From positions 1-24,166 of the IMG/VR virus record IMGVR_UViG_3300006737_000209: a DNA stretch of 24,166 bases; one strand, 5' to 3'. Each line of letters opens with the position of its first letter. The stretch's first letter is position 1. Shown one piece after another: positions 6,584 through 13,993 of this stretch. Position numbers and translations under genes: made by a program. This DNA is from a virus. Below the pieces are notes generated by a model. The model saw nothing but the letters and a program-made list of their open reading frames with translations. It was not told the origin of the DNA and did no database searches.

Positions 6584-8284
6584 TTATACTGTAGCTACAT
6601 CGCTAACAAAAATCTTACCGTAGAAATCTGGTCTGATCATCTTCTTAGCATAACGAGTCATGATACCTTTTCTTGGTGTAAAGGTATTTGGATCGTATAC
6701 TAGAGGAGTCATCATTAATGGAACGTATGGGCAATAAGCAGCTCCTGTTTCTAAGAACTGAGAACCTCTATATCCCATAAGGATTACGTTTTCAGTCATA
6801 TAAGGATTCTTATATACTTTATATCTTCCGTTAAATTGACCTATTTTCTGTACTCCAAAAGCGTAGTCCATTTTGTCTCCTGGATCTCCTGCTGCATATC
6901 CTGGAATAGATTCTAGGATAGTAGAAACTGTTGGAGATACAACTAAGAAGTTAGCACCACCTCTAAGAGTTTTTTGGTGAATTTTGTTAGATACTTTTTG
7001 GATTTTAGTTCCTAAAGTTTGGAACCACTGTCCTTGAGTATTATAGTATCCACCATCAGCTACTCCAATAGATGCCCACGCACCACCTGTAGTAGTACCT
7101 GTCCATACTTTATTAGATTTAGCAGACCATCTTTCAGTAGTTACTGCTCCTCCAATTAACATATCTAAGATTTCAAGATCGATCTCCATAGAAATGTACT
7201 CACTCAATAATGATGTTAATTCTGCCTCAGCGTCTACACTGTGGTAAGCATTAAGATCTTGAGCAAATTCTGGAGTCCATTGTGCTTTTAACTTTCTAGT
7301 CTTAGCAACAATTGCTTCAGAAGCAAGTTCTACGTTGATTTCTGGAATTTGAATTGATCCTGCTGGAACATCTTCAAAGTCTCCTCTTGTGTTATCTTTA
7401 GGTTGTTTAACGAAAGTAATAAGTGGATGTGTTCCATTATCTACAGATCCAGCTCCTGCTGCTGCAGTTTCTAAAGCAACGAATGTTACTGTATCAGTAG
7501 CAGCGTTGTATTTAGTATACTCTGGGTAGATTCTAGTAATATCAGCACCGTTGTCATCTACTAAGTTCCATGCTCTTACTGCTTCAAAGTCACCGTCTGT
7601 AAAGTCAGCTCCTAAGAAGTTAATTCTAATTAATCTAGCTTCAGTTCCTGCTGCAATAATAGAAGCAGAGAAATCTGCGTCATAATCGTAAACATGCTCA
7701 TCTGTTAAAGCAAATGAAGCAGTAGTAAATTTACCAGTTGCTAAAGTAGCGTCTAGATCATTTGCTCCACTAAATAATAGTGATGAAGAATTAATAGAAT
7801 ATCCGTAAGAACCTACTCCGTAAAGACCACCGCTAACATCTTCATCTACTCCCATCTTAGCAGATCCTGAGGATAAGTTACCGTACATATTTGGATTGCC
7901 TGCAGCTTCTCCAAATCCATCTTTTACTGTTCCGTATTTAAAGTCTAAGTAGAATACTAGGCCTGAAGGTAAGTTCATTGGCTGTACACTAACGAAGTCT
8001 TTTGCAGCGATTTGAGCAAATACTTTACGTACTAAAGGTAAAGCTACTCCAGCCCACTGCTCACCCTGTCCTGCAGAAAAAGATCCTCCAGTACCAGTGC
8101 TAGACTGTTCAGCTACGATTTGCTTGGCTTGGTTTTCCAAGATCATAGCCATGTTGTTTTTTTCAGTTTCATTAGAATATCCTTCTAATAATCCTGATTG
8201 AGCCCACTTTTCAGCTAAACGTGCATTGTCTTCTTGCAGTCGCTTAAAATTGTTAGACCCTTCCAATAATTGGTTAATTTCCAT
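6584..8284 (-). CDS. Major capsid protein, gp23-like
   Basis: A 566-aa precursor of the major head protein, T4 gp23 type (521 aa in T4). The N-terminal region parallels T4 gp23: KWAQSGLLEG (residues 26-35) then ILENQAKQ (48-55). The conserved body follows: ALPLVRKVFAQIAAKDFVSV (81-100) and QPMNLPSGLVFYLDFKYG (101-118), equivalent to the VQPM...PTG..F region of gp23. Further on are LKAQWTPEFAQDLNAYHSVD and LLSEYISMEIDLEILD, also typical. Residues about 120-325 are variable and beta-rich, where gp23 proteins carry surface insertions. The prohead protease probably removes the N-terminal segment; VAE59-Q60 is my best guess for the cut. It is 20 nt downstream of the scaffold gene, with no promoter motif between, and is followed by a strong terminator. 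Confidence 0.93.
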   Translation of the reverse strand: MEINQLLEGSNNFKRLQEDNARLAEKWAQSGLLEGYSNETEKNNMAMILENQAKQIVAEQSSTGTGGSFSAGQGEQWAGVALPLVRKVFAQIAAKDFVSVQPMNLPSGLVFYLDFKYGTVKDGFGEAAGNPNMYGNLSSGSAKMGVDEDVSGGLYGVGSYGYSINSSSLLFSGANDLDATLATGKFTTASFALTDEHVYDYDADFSASIIAAGTEARLIRINFLGADFTDGDFEAVRAWNLVDDNGADITRIYPEYTKYNAATDTVTFVALETAAAGAGSVDNGTHPLITFVKQPKDNTRGDFEDVPAGSIQIPEINVELASEAIVAKTRKLKAQWTPEFAQDLNAYHSVDAEAELTSLLSEYISMEIDLEILDMLIGGAVTTERWSAKSNKVWTGTTTGGAWASIGVADGGYYNTQGQWFQTLGTKIQKVSNKIHQKTLRGGANFLVVSPTVSTILESIPGYAAGDPGDKMDYAFGVQKIGQFNGRYKVYKNPYMTENVILMGYRGSQFLETGAAYCPYVPLMMTPLVYDPNTFTPRKGIMTRYAKKMIRPDFYGKIFVSDVATV

Positions 8285-8304
8285 GATTGAATTTAAGTTT
8301 TAAT

Positions 8305-9687
8305 TTATTTAATAATTCCAGCTAATTTTTGCATCCTTAATACAGCTTCACTAGCTTCAGTAATTACTTCTGGTTTAGAAGCAGTTGTTCCTGTAGCTTT
8401 AGATGCCATACCTAGTTTTGATTCTCTAATGGTGCTTTTTGTAGTTTTAGCAACTACATTATCAGCAACAGTTTCGAATACTAATTTTACTTCTTTAACT
8501 GTTTCGGCTTTATCGAATGCAGCGATAACATTTACTTTTTGCGATTCAGTTAAATTATTTGTTTTGAAGACTTTGTTGACATAAAGTAATTTAGCATTTA
8601 GAAGATTAACTTCTTGCATTTTGCCTTTCAACTCATTGATAGTTTCCATAGCTTCTTCTAGTTCACTAGTTTCTTCTATTTCTACTTCTCTCATTGCATC
8701 AGACATTTTACCCATTTCAATGGATTTTACAAAATCAGCTACTGATTTGCCAGCTTTTTTAGCTTTGTCTTTAAGCATCATCATCACATCATCCATTTTA
8801 GCTTCATCCATATCTGTGTCTACTTCATTAGCTTCTACTTCAGAGACTTTTTCTCCGTCTTCTTTTGCGCTGTACTGTGCATCTTGTTTAGGGAATTTTC
8901 TTTTGATTAAGTCCATGACTGCATCATATCCCATTTTAGCTACACCGGCTGCTACAACACTCATTACAAGTGGAGCACCAACTGCTACAACATCAGCATC
9001 GAATTCGTTAATAGATTCGTCTTTGTGATCATCAGAATGCATAGCCTCGTCTTTTTTGTCGTGGTCCATAGCTTCATCTTTTTTGTCATGATCCATAGCT
9101 TCATCCATATCTTTATCTCCTTTACCTTCTTCTACTTCTTCTTCCATCTTTTTGTCTTCTTTATCTTCTTCAGATAATTCAGCGATTTCTTTTAGTAGTT
9201 CGTCTAAGTCAATTTCTTCTTCGTCTTCCGCTCCTACCATGTCATCAGCAGGCATTTCTTCTCCAGGCATTTCTTCGCCTTCGGAATCATGTCCCATTTC
9301 TTGAGCAATAATATCACGGATAAGATCTTTAAGGTCGTCCACTTCCATGTCCTTAACCTCAACATCTTCTTCTGCTTCCTCATCAGATTCTTCTGAATCA
9401 TCGTCAGCATCGTCAGCATCCATTTCTTCAGCTTCAACTGAAAGATCTTCCTCTATAGCTTCGTCTTTTTTGTCTTTATCCATTCCTTCTTCTACCTCTT
9501 CTTCGACTTCGTTTACTACTTCTTCTTCGACAGATGAATCATCCATTTCTTGAAGTTTAGCAGCTAACATGTCTTTAAGATGAGGAGTTAAAGTCTCTTC
9601 TAAAGCTTCTTTAGCATTAGCAATAGCGGCTTCTCTTACAGATTTAGCTTCAGCAATAGCTTGCTTGAATAAATCTTTATTTGCCAT
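8305..9687 (-). CDS. Prohead core scaffold protein, gp22-like, highly acidic
   Basis: A 460-aa scaffold candidate directly upstream of the capsid gene and downstream of the protease, as in T4 (21-22-23). Residues about 53-230 are extremely Asp/Glu-rich. The C-terminal part (about 345-410) holds the helical, gp22-like region with LLNAKLLYVNKVFKTNNLTE and VIAAFDKAETVKEVKLVFET, which I recognise from scaffold proteins of marine T4-like phages. Other features are a repeated DHDKKDEAM block (199-216) and an unusual hydrophobic segment at about 231-260 in the middle of an otherwise soluble protein. T4 gp22 is about 270 aa, so this one is enlarged by the acidic region. The scaffold is expected to be degraded by the gp21-like protease during maturation. 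Its mRNA has a leader of about 90 nt with a hairpin. Confidence 0.85.
   Translation of the reverse strand: MANKDLFKQAIAEAKSVREAAIANAKEALEETLTPHLKDMLAAKLQEMDDSSVEEEVVNEVEEEVEEGMDKDKKDEAIEEDLSVEAEEMDADDADDDSEESDEEAEEDVEVKDMEVDDLKDLIRDIIAQEMGHDSEGEEMPGEEMPADDMVGAEDEEEIDLDELLKEIAELSEEDKEDKKMEEEVEEGKGDKDMDEAMDHDKKDEAMDHDKKDEAMHSDDHKDESINEFDADVVAVGAPLVMSVVAAGVAKMGYDAVMDLIKRKFPKQDAQYSAKEDGEKVSEVEANEVDTDMDEAKMDDVMMMLKDKAKKAGKSVADFVKSIEMGKMSDAMREVEIEETSELEEAMETINELKGKMQEVNLLNAKLLYVNKVFKTNNLTESQKVNVIAAFDKAETVKEVKLVFETVADNVVAKTTKSTIRESKLGMASKATGTTASKPEVITEASEAVLRMQKLAGIIK
9040..9105 (-). repeat. 27-bp tandem repeat inside the scaffold gene
   Basis: Two 27-bp units (9040-9066 and 9067-9093, differing at a few positions) plus a partial third (9094-9105) encode repeated DHDKKDEAM nonapeptides. 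A diverged copy lies at about 9454-9483 (DKDKKDEAI). The period is a multiple of three, so copy-number change would keep the frame. Confidence 0.8.
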
Positions 9688-9754
9688 TTTTAATAAAAAA
9701 TTTGTGTGTTCGTACGATTATTGAAACCGTAATGTGAAGTTTATAATGTTTTTA

Positions 9755-9775
9755 ATACAGTATAAAGGACTGTAT
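9755..9775 (-). promoter_or_regulatory. Hairpin in the scaffold/capsid mRNA leader
   Basis: In gene sense, ATACAGT pairs with ACTGTAT (7 bp) around the loop CCTTTAT. It sits just after the TATTTATA motif, so it would lie near the 5' end of the leader. It may stabilise the capsid mRNA. There is no T-tract good enough for a terminator. Confidence 0.4.
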
Positions 9776-9782
9776 ATTTGTA

Positions 9783-9790
9783 TATAAATA
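9783..9790 (-). promoter_or_regulatory. TATTTATA motif before the scaffold-capsid operon
   Basis: Gene-sense taTATTTATAta lies within a perfect 9-bp inverted repeat, TTGTATATA-TT-TATATACAA (9778-9797). It is 95 nt upstream of the scaffold ATG, the longest leader in the window. The rest of the 140-nt spacer (9688-9827) holds the hairpin and AT-rich sequence with no further gene. Confidence 0.55.
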
Positions 9791-9827
9791 TATACAACTT
9801 ACAAAAACAAAATAAATTTATAAAGAT

Positions 9828-10406
9828 CTATGATCTTAATATGTCGTTGATAAGATTATTTACTCTAGCAAATTTATCTACTACAGCTTTTCCTTCATTT
9901 AATGATACAGGATTCATAAATGCACCGTGTGTAGATGGATTAGATACAAAATCCCAACATACTAATTCAAAATCAGATTGTACTTCTAAATATCCTTCAT
10001 TAGTTTGTTGTACTGAGCCTGTGCCTCTAGATGATATACCTATAGTATGGCCAGCTTTGATTATTTCTTTAACAATATTACCAGCTGGTGTATTAAGTAA
10101 TTCTACTTTACCAATTAAGTCATCTCCGTCCCAATGTAAGTCTTTTACTACATGGGATGCGTTCTTTAAAGATACTACAGCTGATTCAGGATGATCTAGT
10201 TCACCAAAAGCGTTTCCGTTTTTAACAAATTCGTCCATATACTTTTCAACTTCTCTTTCAAGAAGATCTTTTTCGTATATTCTGCCGTTTTGGTTCTTTG
10301 CACCAGCTCTTTGCATAACTCCTTCTACTTCAAATACTCCGGGTCTTTCCTTAGATTCTCGAAGGATGGATTTAAATGGTGTAACATTTACTAATACATT
10401 AGCCAT
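9828..10406 (-). CDS. Prohead maturation protease, gp21-like
   Basis: A 192-aa serine protease of the T4 gp21 type, which cleaves scaffold, capsid and internal head proteins inside the prohead. Visible motifs: QNGRIYEKDLLEREVEKY (39-56), typical of the family; FGELDHPES (67-75) with the likely catalytic His72; GHTIGISSRGTG (119-130) with the likely catalytic Ser125 or Ser126; and ELVCWDFVSNPSTHGAFM (147-164) with a conserved Asp152. The length is close to that of T4 gp21 (about 212 aa). It lies immediately after the 812-aa gene (10 nt) and before the scaffold, matching T4 order. The leader is AT-rich without a Shine-Dalgarno sequence. Identification is strong; the exact triad numbering is by eye. 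Confidence 0.92.
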   Translation of the reverse strand: MANVLVNVTPFKSILRESKERPGVFEVEGVMQRAGAKNQNGRIYEKDLLEREVEKYMDEFVKNGNAFGELDHPESAVVSLKNASHVVKDLHWDGDDLIGKVELLNTPAGNIVKEIIKAGHTIGISSRGTGSVQQTNEGYLEVQSDFELVCWDFVSNPSTHGAFMNPVSLNEGKAVVDKFARVNNLINDILRS

Positions 10407-10416
10407 AATTATTTTT

Positions 10417-12855
10417 TTATTTAATTGAATCGAAAGGATTAACTCCTCGTTTATGAGAAGCTTTTGCTTTTATTGGATTACCTTGATCATCTTCATACCC
10501 TGGTTGTAGAGCTGCGTAATCGAATGCTCTTGATATAATTTGTAATACTTTATCTACTAGTTGATTGTCCATTTTATTAAACAGACTTTTTAATTGAGTG
10601 CCACCATTATCGTATCCAGCTTTTAGAGAAGTCTTAGGACGAGTTAATTTAGATATAAAGAAATTAGAAAGATGATAAGCATCATTTCCTAATTTTTTGA
10701 GTTCATCTTCTTTATTTCTCATATACTTATCAACAGCATCTGTATCTACTTTATAACTATTGTTAGTATACTCACGTGCTTCATTTAAAGATTTACTTTT
10801 ATTAACTTTTTTAGTATACTTATATTTTTTTTCTTCAGTAACTGGTTTAAATACTGTTTCTTTTTCTTCTAGCTCTTCTTCTGCTATTTCATCAGTTTCT
10901 AGCATTTTTACTTTAGGCATTTCTAATCCTTTAGTAAATCCTTTTTCGGTTACCGGCATTAAGTCTTTTCTAAAAGCAGATTCTATAGCTGGTCCTAACA
11001 TAGCTCCTACTGCTAATCCTTCAGCATTTTTAATATCTTTAAAGCTATCATATACTTTTTGAATTTTTTCTTTAGTTTTAGCATAATAAGACTCTACATC
11101 AGTTACTATATTTTCTAAATCATTGATCGCTGCTTGCATACCTTCAAAATCACTATATGTACTAGCCATTTTAGATAAATTACCTGTAGCTGCTTCATTA
11201 ACTGTATCTTCGTTAATTATTTTAGTAATTATAGCTTTAACTGCTTCTTTTAATTCAGTTTCTTCTTCTGTAAGTTCGTCTATTACTTCTTCTCCTACTG
11301 ATATTCTGTTTTCTAAGTAATTTAAAAGGTCTTTTTTTGCATGAGGTACCATTGCTGCTTCGGTAGCTGGACCAGCTTTCCATTCTTCCCAGACTGCTTC
11401 TAACTGTCTCATTACTTTTTCTAACATAGGAGCCATGGATTCTACATATCCACCGGTTTCGTAATCGTTTTCAGTTACTACTTTACCGCCTTTCATTTTT
11501 CTACGTCTACCTTCTTCTAAAGCCATTTGGTCTATAGCAGGTTGCTTTTCTTCAAACTCAAGATAATGTTGCGCTTTTGAAATATAATCTCTAGCTAATA
11601 TTACTTTAGATTGCCACCAGTTAGGAAAATCAACTTCTCCATCCATTTGATCATACTTATGTAGACTTTTATATAGTTTAGCTGCATAATGTGCAATATC
11701 ATATGCATACTGCTTAAGCATATCTGGTTCATCATCTTGATGACCTATATCTAAATCTCCTTCGTTATATTGAGTAACTGGTGGTACTTTAGATCTTTGT
11801 TTATCTTTGGGATCACTTAATCTAGCGCCTCTTTCTCTTGCATCAGGTGTTAATTTACCTTTAACTAAGTTACCTGATTTTGTAAAATAATGTCCATCAG
11901 GAGCTCCTTTAGTCTCTTCTACGTCTTTGCCCATAGCTTTTTTAATAGCTTTATCTTTAGCTGCCATATAATCGTCTCCATCTATATCTCCGTCTCCGTC
12001 GTGATCTTTCCCTTTCTTTTCGTCTAAATCGTAATTAGCATCAACATAAAGGTCATATTCGTTTTCAACTTCCTCCATATCCATATCTAAAAGATTGTCT
12101 GGAGCTACTGAGAAAAATCCGTCAATCATTTCATCATCTATCATTTTGTTATCAGGATTATTAGGATCAGTAAATTTTTGATGTAAATGTTGTCTTATCA
12201 TATCTAATTTCTTAGATGCTGATTCGTCCACTTCTTCTGAGAATTTAGCTTTTTTGGCTGCGGCATCTGTTGCAGCTATTTCTCCCTTTTTAATTTTTTC
12301 CATAGCAGCTTTTAAGGCTTCTACAGATATATTAAGTTTCTTTGCTAAGTCTTCGGTTTTACCTTCTTTAAGTAGTATTTTGGCTTCTCTAAGGTCTGCT
12401 TTTTTCAAACCATTAAAAACGTCTACATGATTATTTTTTTTTACTGGGATCATTTGATCATGCTTATCAACTTTTTTAGAATCTCCTGATAGTAAGTGAT
12501 AGTAGTGGTTAGGATCTTTTTCTAAATTTTTTATAGCTTTTTTCTTAGCTTTACCGTAATCTTCATCAGAAACAGTTTCATTAGACATTAAGCCCATACC
12601 CTCTAATTCGTAATCTACTGCTCTTTCTAAAGTATCTAATGAGTAACTTTCTTCAGGTCTAGCATCATAAGATTGCACTCCAGTAAGTTTCTTTTCAGAT
12701 AAAATACCTCTACTTTTGAGTATTGTTACAGAGTCGTTATATCCATTATATGGAGAAATTAGTTGAGGTAGTTCTCTTTTAGCATCTCTTACAAATTGAG
12801 TTTTACTGAACTTACCTTCTAGTATCGCGTTATATTTTTCTTGTATTGTTTTCAT
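10417..12855 (-). CDS. Large prohead-core / internal head protein candidate with EF-hand loop, 812 aa
   Basis: An 812-aa, mostly helical, Lys/Glu-rich protein between portal and protease, where T4 has the small core proteins gp67 and gp68. The N-terminus [15 protein letters not shown] recalls the capsid-targeting peptides of T4 internal proteins (IPIII starts MKTYQEF) and offers an I-L-E13/G14 site. Residues 284-295 fit the EF-hand loop DxDxDGxIxxxD exactly. After it come a [20 protein letters not shown] module (320-339), helical regions, and a basic C-terminus ending NPFDSIK. There is no membrane segment or enzyme motif. The first 26 nt overlap the preceding 87-aa gene in another frame, and the N-terminal similarity supports this start. 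A structural or internal head role is inferred from context; function is otherwise unknown. Confidence 0.75.
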   Translation of the reverse strand: MKTIQEKYNAILEGKFSKTQFVRDAKRELPQLISPYNGYNDSVTILKSRGILSEKKLTGVQSYDARPEESYSLDTLERAVDYELEGMGLMSNETVSDEDYGKAKKKAIKNLEKDPNHYYHLLSGDSKKVDKHDQMIPVKKNNHVDVFNGLKKADLREAKILLKEGKTEDLAKKLNISVEALKAAMEKIKKGEIAATDAAAKKAKFSEEVDESASKKLDMIRQHLHQKFTDPNNPDNKMIDDEMIDGFFSVAPDNLLDMDMEEVENEYDLYVDANYDLDEKKGKDHDGDGDIDGDDYMAAKDKAIKKAMGKDVEETKGAPDGHYFTKSGNLVKGKLTPDARERGARLSDPKDKQRSKVPPVTQYNEGDLDIGHQDDEPDMLKQYAYDIAHYAAKLYKSLHKYDQMDGEVDFPNWWQSKVILARDYISKAQHYLEFEEKQPAIDQMALEEGRRRKMKGGKVVTENDYETGGYVESMAPMLEKVMRQLEAVWEEWKAGPATEAAMVPHAKKDLLNYLENRISVGEEVIDELTEEETELKEAVKAIITKIINEDTVNEAATGNLSKMASTYSDFEGMQAAINDLENIVTDVESYYAKTKEKIQKVYDSFKDIKNAEGLAVGAMLGPAIESAFRKDLMPVTEKGFTKGLEMPKVKMLETDEIAEEELEEKETVFKPVTEEKKYKYTKKVNKSKSLNEAREYTNNSYKVDTDAVDKYMRNKEDELKKLGNDAYHLSNFFISKLTRPKTSLKAGYDNGGTQLKSLFNKMDNQLVDKVLQIISRAFDYAALQPGYEDDQGNPIKAKASHKRGVNPFDSIK

Positions 12856-13093
12856 CTAAATAATCATACATTTTTGTATTATACGGTCTTTTTTTTCTTT
12901 TCACTGTTTTGAAACCAAGCTTCTCTCCATATTGAGTTGCTTTATTTTTTTTACCTTTTTTACCAAAAGCATAGGGAGTAGCATACTGAGCTCCTGACCC
13001 TGGTGTAAAAGTTGCTCCTGTACCGGTAGCACTAATTTCGTTCATCTCATGCAATACCTCTCTAATAAGTTTTCTCAATTCACTTATTTTCAT
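12830..13093 (-). CDS. Small basic protein in the prohead-core slot, 87 aa
   Basis: An 87-aa protein in three parts: an amphipathic N-terminal helix ([20 protein letters not shown]), a Gly/Thr-rich motif ([20 protein letters not shown]), and a basic C-terminus rich in Lys, Arg and Tyr. The N-terminal helix ends near L-H-E16, a possible gp21-type cleavage site. It occupies the place of T4 gp67, which has similar size but is acidic, so homology is doubtful. It overlaps the gene upstream by 4 nt (ATGA) and the gene downstream by 26 nt, which points to coupled translation. I know no function for it. A basic internal head protein that contacts DNA is one possibility. Confidence 0.65.
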   Translation of the reverse strand: MKISELRKLIREVLHEMNEISATGTGATFTPGSGAQYATPYAFGKKGKKNKATQYGEKLGFKTVKRKKRPYNTKMYDYLDENNTRKI

Positions 13094-13944
13094 GATTGTT
13101 TGAGCTCTTGAACTAGTTCATAATATTGCATTATATTAACTAAATGATCGTCAGTTACTTTTTTCGTTTTAGCAACTGGTATAATTGTTTTAGCAACTTC
13201 TTGCAATTTTATTACTACTATTTCATCGTCTACCTTATCTTTTAATTTTTCAATTATAGTTTTAAGTTTTTTTAATTCTTCATTTACTATATTTCGTAAA
13301 CGAGCAGAAGAATCTACGGACGTTATAAATTCTTTTAAAATATTTTTCTGTTCAGGTAGTAAGGTGCCGTATTTTGAATTAAATTTTTCTAATAAAATTT
13401 TAAAAGTTAATAGTTTTAAATCTTTATCGTATTTGCTATATTCTTCAATAAGGCTATCTCTTACTTTACTTTTATTCTGTCTTTCTTTAGTTAAATGTTC
13501 TAAAATAGTCGTTTTATTATCTACTAAAAAATTAGGATCTATTACATCTGTTACTTTATGTGCTTCCATTAAGCAGTAAAGAGCAGCTAAAGATTTATAG
13601 TCTTTAACATTAATAGAAAAGAATTCTTTTAAATCGTAGCTATTTTTTATTTCTCTTATTAGAGAATACTTTTGTTTTTTAAGATCTACTTTATCAATAT
13701 TTCTAGATACTTCTATAATAGTAGAAACTATAGATTCAGCTTTAGACTGGTTGACAGATTTGTTTTTAAGTACAAATTCATATAGTTTAAATTCACGTAC
13801 CAAAGTTGACTTGCCAGTGAAAAAGCGTTTAAGAATTTCTACAGCTTTAGAATCTTTTTTATTAAGTGTATCAGATGCTATCTGTTTTACCAGCAACTCA
13901 AATATAAGTCCTGTGTTTTTATACTTACTATGTTTAATGCGCAT
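13090..13944 (-). CDS. Helical protein after the portal gene, 284 aa, probable head-assembly role
   Basis: A 284-aa Lys/Glu/Leu-rich protein that looks almost entirely alpha-helical. It begins MRIKHSKYKNTGLIFELLVK, and an AALYCLMEAHKVTD segment and a long coiled-coil-like stretch at about 205-240 (RNIVNEELKKLKTIIEKLKD) follow. It sits between portal and prohead protease in the same unit as the 87-aa, 812-aa and protease genes, so a role in the prohead core or its initiation on the portal is likely. No family name or catalytic motif is recognised. It has its own TATTTATA motif upstream and overlaps the next gene by 4 nt. T4 gp68 (141 aa) has the same position, but I cannot show homology. Confidence 0.65.
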   Translation of the reverse strand: MRIKHSKYKNTGLIFELLVKQIASDTLNKKDSKAVEILKRFFTGKSTLVREFKLYEFVLKNKSVNQSKAESIVSTIIEVSRNIDKVDLKKQKYSLIREIKNSYDLKEFFSINVKDYKSLAALYCLMEAHKVTDVIDPNFLVDNKTTILEHLTKERQNKSKVRDSLIEEYSKYDKDLKLLTFKILLEKFNSKYGTLLPEQKNILKEFITSVDSSARLRNIVNEELKKLKTIIEKLKDKVDDEIVVIKLQEVAKTIIPVAKTKKVTDDHLVNIMQYYELVQELKQS

Positions 13945-13984
13945 TATTTAAAAGTTTTGTTGTACACATAGTATACCTTACCTA

Positions 13985-13992
13985 TATAAATA
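13985..13992 (-). promoter_or_regulatory. TATTTATA motif before the prohead-core operon
   Basis: Gene-sense acTATTTATAta lies in the 49-nt spacer between the portal stop and the ATG at 13944, 40 nt upstream of that ATG. Confidence 0.5.
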
Positions 13993-13993
13993 G

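Noticed and set aside
9234-9437. Lys/Leu-rich minus-strand frame inside the scaffold gene
   Set aside because: A frame-shifted shadow of the same acidic codons, without its own start context.
9347-9553. Ser-rich plus-strand open frame opposite the scaffold gene
   Set aside because: It is the complement of the Asp/Glu-rich coding region, where GAA/GAT codons read as Ser on the other strand. No promoter, leader or domain supports it. The same holds for plus-strand frames at 8621-9028 and 18610-18846.
9710-9717. Palindrome TCGTACGA in the scaffold leader
   Set aside because: An isolated 8-base palindrome without a second copy in the spacers; no basis to call it an operator.
11971-12006. Dockerin or cellulosome-type domain in the 812-aa protein
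   Set aside because: Only one calcium loop is present; dockerins have two in tandem. I keep it as a single EF-hand-like loop.
12830-13093. Calling the 87-aa protein gp67
   Set aside because: Position and size fit, but T4 gp67 is acidic and this protein is strongly basic with a Gly/Thr motif.
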